Shown here one piece after another: positions 58,883-64,000 of a stretch of 64,000 nucleotides of DNA. Position 1 is the first letter of the stretch, and every line of letters starts with the position of its first letter. The stretch comes from Gemmatimonadota bacterium (GTDB lineage Bacteria > Gemmatimonadota > Gemmatimonadetes > Gemmatimonadales > GWC2-71-9), in the NCBI GenBank assembly GCA_029262195.1, contig JAJCZX010000024.1, positions 127,323-191,322 of the forward strand. Direction: 5' to 3'. The position numbers and the translations under genes were made by a program. The notes beneath the pieces were generated by a model. The model worked only from the letters and a program-made list of their open reading frames with translations, made no database searches and had not been told where the DNA came from.

Positions 58883-59859
58883 TGTATCGTCTTTTTGACA
58901 AAGCCAATTACGATCTGCTAGCCGTACGTAAGATGGCTTACATGATTAGCTCCGCCATCGCGATCGTTGGTCTGGCGTTCCTCGGTTTTCGGGGACTCAA
59001 CGAAAGCATCGAGTTCACCGGAGGAACCTTTATCCAGATCCATTCTTCTGATGAAACAGTTAACACCGGTTCAATTAGAGATGCGCTCTCGGCGGTCGGC
59101 ATCGATGGGGCTGAGATCCAAACGTTCGGAGCGGCCGACGAGTTTGCTATTCGCGCGCGTCTGGGCAACGGCGAGGCTTCCGACAATGCGGTGCAGGAAA
59201 CCCGCGATGCGGTCAGTCAGGGGCTCACCACTGCGTTCGGTGAAGGGGCCTTCGTCATCAACGCAGCAGATGCAGTTAGCCCGAAAGTCGGCAGCGAGTT
59301 GAGGCAAAAGGCTGTGATGGCAATTCTGTTGTCTTTCGGAGCGGTGCTAGTGTACCTGACCTTCCGATTCGAGTGGAGATTCGGTGTTGCCGCTGTGGCA
59401 GCGACTATTCACGATATCATTCTGACGATCGCGTTCATCTCCATTCTGAACCTGGAAGTTTCGCTTGTGGTTGTGGCCAGCATGCTTCTGATTGTCGGGT
59501 ATTCACTCAATGATACCATCATCACTTTTGACCGGGTGCGCGAGAACCTCAAAAAGTTCAAGAGGGATCAACTCTATGAGATTCTGAATCGGAGTGTGAA
59601 CGAGACACTTCCGCGTACCATTCTGACGTCTGGAACCACCCTGGGGGCAACTCTCGCACTCTTGTTTTTTGCCGGAGAGAACATCCGAGGCTTCGCGTGG
59701 GTGGTAACTTTTGGAATCATTGTGGGGACGTTTTCGTCGATATTTATCGCCAGCCCCGTGTTGCTGGCAGTTGAGAGCAAGTGGCCCGGTGAGGATGTTC
59801 GCGGATCCCGTACGATGACGCCGGAGGAGAGCGCGACCAGGGAGCGAGCGCGGGCCTGA
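58882..59859 (+). CDS. secF: Protein translocase subunit SecF
   Basis: The 325-residue SecF partner has an N-terminal helix, the periplasmic domain beginning GLNESIEFTGGTFIQIHSSD, and the membrane core YLTFRFEWRFGVAAVAATIHDIILTIAFISI, followed by VVASMLLIVGYSLNDTIITFDRVRENLK and TLPRTILTSGTTLGATLALLFFAG. These are the SecF signatures. Its ATG shares one base with the secD stop. A short charged tail follows the last helix. Confidence 0.96.
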   Translation: MYRLFDKANYDLLAVRKMAYMISSAIAIVGLAFLGFRGLNESIEFTGGTFIQIHSSDETVNTGSIRDALSAVGIDGAEIQTFGAADEFAIRARLGNGEASDNAVQETRDAVSQGLTTAFGEGAFVINAADAVSPKVGSELRQKAVMAILLSFGAVLVYLTFRFEWRFGVAAVAATIHDIILTIAFISILNLEVSLVVVASMLLIVGYSLNDTIITFDRVRENLKKFKRDQLYEILNRSVNETLPRTILTSGTTLGATLALLFFAGENIRGFAWVVTFGIIVGTFSSIFIASPVLLAVESKWPGEDVRGSRTMTPEESATRERARA

Positions 59860-59864
59860 GATCA

Positions 59865-60638
59865 ATGCTGATCGATACCCACTCCCATCTGGGCGATCAG
59901 CAGTTTGAGGACGACCGGCACGCGGTTATTGAACGCGCCAAAGCCGCCGGTGTATCGCATATGATTGTGGTCGCAGATTCTTTAGAGTCTGCGACCCTTT
60001 CATTTGCAATAGCCCGGGACACAGGGATGTCGGCCACGGCCGGAGTACATCCCCATGCGGCCTCTCAATGGGAAGACGGCTCGACCGATCAGGTGGAAGA
60101 ATTTATTTCCCGCCCGGAAGTTGTGGCAGTGGGCGAGGTAGGGTTGGACTATCACTATGATTTTTCGCCGCGCGACGTCCAACGCAGAGTTTTCCAGACA
60201 CAAATCGAAATCGCGGAGAAGGCGGGACTGCCTGTGGTGGTGCACTCCAGGGAGGCTGACGACGACATGACCGCCATGATCCGTGATTCGCGGGCCACGA
60301 TGATCCTTCACTCGTTTAGTTCCGGGACCTCTGTTTTTGAGGCGGCTCTTGAGGGAGGGCACTACGTATCTTTTAGCGGAATGATTACGTTCAAATCCTG
60401 GAAAGACACCGATTCCATCCGCTCGGTTCCAGATGACCGGTTGCTGGTCGAGACCGACTCTCCGTATCTGGCACCGGTGCCGCATCGGGGGAAACGAAAT
60501 GAACCTGCGTTCGTTGTGGAGGTCGCGAAGAAGGCGGCAGAGGTTCGTGGGGTCCCGGTTGAAGAGATTTGCAAAAACACTACCAACAATGCGGTTCGCC
60601 TGTTCGGGGATCGCCTCACCAACAAAAGCGAGTCATGA
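59865..60638 (+). CDS. tatD: TatD-family metal-dependent DNase
   Basis: The 257-residue TIM-barrel hydrolase starts [17 protein letters not shown] with the first metal ligands. Further motifs are [45 protein letters not shown] and [25 protein letters not shown], the full TatD set. Family members act as 3'-5' exonucleases/DNases; despite the name, Tat export does not require them. It overlaps fhs by 4 nt. Confidence 0.95.
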   Translation: MLIDTHSHLGDQQFEDDRHAVIERAKAAGVSHMIVVADSLESATLSFAIARDTGMSATAGVHPHAASQWEDGSTDQVEEFISRPEVVAVGEVGLDYHYDFSPRDVQRRVFQTQIEIAEKAGLPVVVHSREADDDMTAMIRDSRATMILHSFSSGTSVFEAALEGGHYVSFSGMITFKSWKDTDSIRSVPDDRLLVETDSPYLAPVPHRGKRNEPAFVVEVAKKAAEVRGVPVEEICKNTTNNAVRLFGDRLTNKSES

Positions 60639-62308
60639 CAAAATTCCCAACTGATATCGAGATTGCGCAGGCAGCCAAACAGAGACCGATCCTGGATGTG
60701 GCCGCTGAATTGGGCCTCACTCAGGACAATCTGATTCTCTACGGCGACAACAAGGCCAAGGTGAAGCTGGACCTCCTCAAAACCAAAGAACGTAAGGCGC
60801 GTTTCGTTCTGGTTACCGGTATCAATCCCACCGCAGCCGGGGAAGGGAAGTCTACGGTTACCGTAGGTCTAACCCAGGCGATGAAGAAGATGGGGCACAA
60901 CGTCGCGACCTGTATTCGTGAACCGAGCCTGGGACCTGTGTTTGGGATCAAAGGTGGCGCTGCCGGCGGCGGCTATTCGCAGGTTATTCCAATGGACGAC
61001 ATCAATCTTCACTTCACTGGCGATTTCCACGCTATTTCCAGCGCCCACAATTTGTTGTCGGCACTTTTGGACAATCATATTCATCATGGCAACCCCACGG
61101 GTTTGGATCCGCGCCGTATTACCTGGCCGCGCACGATGGACATGAACGATCGTGCTCTGCGTAACATTACGGTTGGGAAGGGTGGCTTTACAGGTGGAAT
61201 GCCTCGAGAGGATCGTTTTGTTATCACGCCCGCCAGCGAAATTATGGCCATCATGTCTCTCGCTTCAGATATTGATGACCTCGAAACCCGCCTCGGTAAC
61301 ATCATGCTCGGCATGAATGGAGACAAGAAGCCGGTTTATGCGCGCGAAATGAACGCGCAAGGCGCAATGTCTTTGCTCTTGAAAGACGCAATTATGCCCA
61401 ATATCGTACAAACCCTTGAAGGAGGCCCGGCGTTTGTCCACTGTGGTCCCTTTGGCAACATCGCGCACGGATGTAACTCGGTAATTGCTACAGAAACAGC
61501 CCTCAGGGTTGCGGACATCGTTGTGACCGAAGCGGGGTTTGGAGCCGATCTCGGTGCTGAGAAATTCTTTAACATCAAATGCCGTAGCGCCGACTTAAAA
61601 CCCGAGGCAGCAGTCATTGTTGCCACTATCCGAGCTCTGAAACTGCACGGCGGCGCGAACAAAAATGAACTTGAGGCGCCTGATGTCGCTGCGGTTGAAA
61701 AAGGTTTTGCCAACCTGGCTCAACACATCGAAAATGTCGGAAAATACGGTGTGCCCGCTGTTGTTGCGATCAACCGGTTCCTCACCGATTCTGATGAGGA
61801 GATCGAAGCTGTGTGGAAAGGCTGCGAAGCTCTGGGGGCCCGTGTTGCCCACTGTGACGTCTGGGAAAAGGGTGGTGACGGAGGCCAGGAACTGGCCGCG
61901 GCCGTCATGGATATTCTGGATGAGGGGAAAGCTGATTTCAAGCCGCTTTACGATGCTACGCTTCCAATCGATCAGAAGATTGAGACAGTTGCGAAGGAGA
62001 TCTACAGGGCTGATGGAGTGGACTTCTCTCCGGTCGCTCGCCGAGCAATGGAGAGGCTCACCGAAGCCGGTCTCGGCGGCACCCCCGTCTGTATAGCCAA
62101 AACTCAGTATTCGTTCAGCGATAACCCGTCCCTACTCGGGGCGCCGCGTGGATTCAGAATTCAGATACGTGACGTAACGCCGAGCGCTGGTGCTGGTTTT
62201 GTGGTTGCGATGGCGGGAGATATCATGACGATGCCCGGTTTGGCCAAGGTGCCGGCTGCCGAACGTATGAGCGTGAGTAAAGATGGCACGATCCAGGGGC
62301 TTTTCTAA
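60635..62308 (+). CDS. fhs: Formate-tetrahydrofolate ligase
   Basis: Fhs makes 10-formyl-THF from formate, ATP and THF, feeding one-carbon metabolism. The 557-residue protein has [24 protein letters not shown] (ATP-binding P-loop), [33 protein letters not shown] and [17 protein letters not shown], all invariant in the family. A frame from 60569 lies in tatD; ATG 60635 overlaps the tatD stop (ATGA) and gives the usual start. Followed directly by a RidA gene (TAATG). Confidence 0.97.
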   Translation: MTKFPTDIEIAQAAKQRPILDVAAELGLTQDNLILYGDNKAKVKLDLLKTKERKARFVLVTGINPTAAGEGKSTVTVGLTQAMKKMGHNVATCIREPSLGPVFGIKGGAAGGGYSQVIPMDDINLHFTGDFHAISSAHNLLSALLDNHIHHGNPTGLDPRRITWPRTMDMNDRALRNITVGKGGFTGGMPREDRFVITPASEIMAIMSLASDIDDLETRLGNIMLGMNGDKKPVYAREMNAQGAMSLLLKDAIMPNIVQTLEGGPAFVHCGPFGNIAHGCNSVIATETALRVADIVVTEAGFGADLGAEKFFNIKCRSADLKPEAAVIVATIRALKLHGGANKNELEAPDVAAVEKGFANLAQHIENVGKYGVPAVVAINRFLTDSDEEIEAVWKGCEALGARVAHCDVWEKGGDGGQELAAAVMDILDEGKADFKPLYDATLPIDQKIETVAKEIYRADGVDFSPVARRAMERLTEAGLGGTPVCIAKTQYSFSDNPSLLGAPRGFRIQIRDVTPSAGAGFVVAMAGDIMTMPGLAKVPAAERMSVSKDGTIQGLF

Positions 62309-62685
62309 TGGAATTTATAGTTACAGAAAATGCGCCCGGGGCGATCGGGCCGTACAGTCAGGCCGTGAAAGCCAATGGATTCGTCTTTACCGCAGGGCAA
62401 ATAGCGCTCGACCCCGGAACGATGGAAATTGTCGACGGCGACGTGACCGCACAGACCGAGCAAGTGATGAAGAACCTGTCTGCGGTACTCGAAGCAGCCG
62501 GTACCAGTCTGGCCAATGTGGTCAAGACGGGCGTTTTCCTCCAGGATATGGGCGATTTTGCTGCGATGAACGAAGTTTACGGCAAACATTTTGGAGATCA
62601 TCGGCCCGCTCGTTCAGCGATTGCTGCTCTACGGCTTCCCAAAAACGTCCTCGTCGAGATCGACGTTATTGCGCTGGAAGGCTGA
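62308..62685 (+). CDS. ridA: RidA family reactive-intermediate deaminase
   Basis: RidA hydrolyses reactive enamine/imine intermediates formed by PLP enzymes. The 125-residue protein shows [58 protein letters not shown] and the final [22 protein letters not shown], with the family's catalytic Arg in the last block. Its ATG overlaps the fhs stop. It is the last gene of the long plus-strand run and is followed by a GC-rich hairpin. Confidence 0.95.
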   Translation: MEFIVTENAPGAIGPYSQAVKANGFVFTAGQIALDPGTMEIVDGDVTAQTEQVMKNLSAVLEAAGTSLANVVKTGVFLQDMGDFAAMNEVYGKHFGDHRPARSAIAALRLPKNVLVEIDVIALEG

Positions 62686-62704
62686 GGTCTTTTTTAGGTG
62701 ATTT

Positions 62705-62727
62705 CCCGGGGGCTTTGCACCCCCGGG
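62705..62727. terminator. GC-rich hairpin between convergent ridA and SulP genes
   Basis: CCCGGGGG and CCCCCGGG form a perfect 8-bp stem around a 7-nt loop. It lies 19 nt after the ridA stop and directly abuts the SulP stop. On the plus strand no U-run follows, and on the minus strand the distal side is A-rich, so it may be weak or bidirectional. Confidence 0.55.
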
Positions 62728-64000
62728 CTAATCTTCAGCCCCGTTAGGGCCCGGAATGTCATGGCATTCTCTGAAAATGCGGGCAGTGCATTCCTTACAA
62801 ATGTCACGATCCAGCTTGCCGAATATCGATCTCACCGCGTCTTGCTTGGAATAGAAGAAATTGTCGGGGCCGATGAAGTCGCTGCACCCGCTACGGCGAA
62901 GCGATGCCCTCAAACCATGTTTGGCGCTCACCATGTAGAGATCCCCGCCTTTTTCGCGACGTTTTCGCGTTTCCATCGCCAGGGCATCCCCTCCCGAGGT
63001 ATCGACAAAGTTCATAGCCTGAGCGAAAATCGCCAGGTGTTTTTGACCAGGATGTTCCTCTCTCAGGCGGGCGAAGTATTCCTCAACGAAATCCTTGGAC
63101 CCAAAAAACAGGGAGCCGTCAATTCTAAGAAAACGGGCCTGCGGGCACTGGGGCAGGCGTGGGTCTCCAGTGAACCTGCGCTTGGGAGATTCTGGGTCGG
63201 GGACCCGGCTGATCATATAGGGGTGGGAAGTACGTTCGAGGTAGAGTATCAACGAAAAGATGACCCCGGCGAATATGGCGAATTCCAGTTCGAGGAAAAG
63301 GACGCCAAAAAACGTTACGAGCATAACGGCGGTCTCGCGGCGGCTACTCTCGACGATGTGTTTGATCGCCTTTAGGTCGATCAGCGACCAGGCTACAAGA
63401 AAGAGTATGCCCGCCATGGCGGCGTTTGGCAGATAGTTTGCAAACGGCGCCACGAGGAGCACTATTCCCACCAGAAGTACTCCAGCCAACAGAGCTGCCA
63501 CGGGCGTTTTTGCACCGGCTTGATAGTTGGCACCGCTTCGATTGAAGGAACCTGTGGCGACAAACGAGGAGAAAAAGCTCCCGGCAATGTTGGCTAGACC
63601 CTGTCCTATGAATTCTTGATTGCCGTCAACCCGCTGGCCGGAGCGGACGGCTAGCGACCGACCGATAGAAGCGGCCTCGGCGAGAGCGAAAAGGGTAATC
63701 GCGAAGGCTGTGGGAGCCAGGGCCTTAATGGCCGAGAGGGAAATCTCGGGCTGGGAAAAGGGGGGTAGTGTGCGCGGCAACGCCCCCACGTTGGGGATAT
63801 TAGCTGCCTGGCCGCCTACCGCCGCGTTCACGATGAGGGCGACCAAACTGCCTGACAATATTGCCAGAATCAGATGCGGTAGTTTCGGCGCCAGCTTCTT
63901 GACCAGGATTCCGGTTGTCAGAGTCGCAGCTGCTACCGCAGCGACCCACCAGTTGATATCCGGTATTTGGGTTATGAAGTGATAAACCTTGTCCTGAACG
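62728..64000 (-). CDS. SulP family anion transporter with STAS domain, N-terminus beyond the window
   Basis: The frame stays open to the window end, so 423 C-terminal residues are visible and the start is outside. Membrane segments resemble SulP proteins (ALAEAASIGRSLAVRSGQRVDGNQEFIGQGLANIAGSFF, then FVATGSFNRSGANYQAGAKTPVAALLAG). The STAS domain includes RIDGSLFFGS and MNFVDTSGGDAL. After STAS is an unusual Cys-rich tail (DICKECTARIFRECHD). The substrate may be sulfate or bicarbonate; it cannot be decided from this part. Confidence 0.93.
   Translation of the reverse strand, partial: VQDKVYHFITQIPDINWWVAAVAAATLTTGILVKKLAPKLPHLILAILSGSLVALIVNAAVGGQAANIPNVGALPRTLPPFSQPEISLSAIKALAPTAFAITLFALAEAASIGRSLAVRSGQRVDGNQEFIGQGLANIAGSFFSSFVATGSFNRSGANYQAGAKTPVAALLAGVLLVGIVLLVAPFANYLPNAAMAGILFLVAWSLIDLKAIKHIVESSRRETAVMLVTFFGVLFLELEFAIFAGVIFSLILYLERTSHPYMISRVPDPESPKRRFTGDPRLPQCPQARFLRIDGSLFFGSKDFVEEYFARLREEHPGQKHLAIFAQAMNFVDTSGGDALAMETRKRREKGGDLYMVSAKHGLRASLRRSGCSDFIGPDNFFYSKQDAVRSIFGKLDRDICKECTARIFRECHDIPGPNGAED

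Overview
The window looks like a contiguous piece of a bacterial chromosome, probably from a Gemmatimonadota-like lineage or a close FCB/Acidobacteria-type relative. The clues are a PadR regulator coupled to a large orphan MacB/FtsX permease (ADOP type), a GWxTD-family protein, an LA_2272-type surface-repeat protein, many secreted proteins and lipoproteins with Gram-negative signal peptides, an alternative GlmU-like transferase, and a high-affinity cbb3 oxidase. This assignment is inference from gene content; no 16S gene is present. I found no transposase, integrase, phage gene, CRISPR array, rRNA or tRNA.

Layout. 1-2090: GWxTD protein (start cut by the window edge) and a GNAT enzyme. 2108-10134: a full cbb3 oxidase locus with a divergent SafE-like transporter, ccoN-O-Q-P-G-H-I, a small PspB-like membrane protein, and a 44-residue ccoS. 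10042-11102: a tandem duplication holding two lipoprotein genes and a 5'-truncated copy of ccoS. 11180-12901: small zinc-ribbon protein and DEAD-box helicase. 12915-16962: minus-strand surface/lipoprotein pair, ADOP permease and PadR. 17123-26812: NSS transporter, 2OG-Fe(II) oxygenase, two secreted propeller-like proteins, an NlpC/P60 protein, a probable selenoprotein of the AhpD-like family, and an M28 peptidase. 26868-28970: CIRCE-groES-groEL-terminator. 28970-37479: DUF1028 protein, a HEAT/HD-GYP pair, and a minus-strand operon roadblock-response regulator-manC-GlmU-like-MBL hydrolase. 37575-45893: lipoprotein, serS, histidine kinase, uvrD/pcrA and gatCAB, tightly packed. 45890-47676: minus-strand phospholipase-like, DUF948 and PII-like genes. 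47793-49833: murA and pgeF. 49928-62685: a long operon rimP-nusA-(L7Ae-like)-infB-DUF503-rbfA-truB-ribF-secD-secF-tatD-fhs-ridA. 62728-64000: SulP transporter cut by the window end.

How it fits together. The window joins microaerobic respiration with its copper/haem assembly factors to a large translation and secretion operon, tRNA-dependent amidation (gatCAB), cell-wall precursor synthesis (murA) and chaperonins. Neighbouring genes very often overlap by 1-17 nt, so translational coupling is probably common.

Most interesting points. (1) An AhpD-like gene is interrupted by one in-frame TGA exactly where the second redox cysteine belongs, followed by a hairpin with bacterial SECIS geometry, so it is probably a selenoprotein that ordinary gene calling splits in two. 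(2) A promoter-like sequence is followed at once by a strong intrinsic terminator 6 nt upstream of rimP, suggesting attenuation of the nusA operon. (3) MurA has Asp in place of the fosfomycin-target Cys. (4) ccoS and a lipoprotein gene underwent a tandem duplication. (5) Adjacent HEAT-repeat and HD-GYP proteins appear to share an N-terminal domain. (6) Several promoter-like sequences lie so close to start codons that the mRNAs would be leaderless or nearly so.
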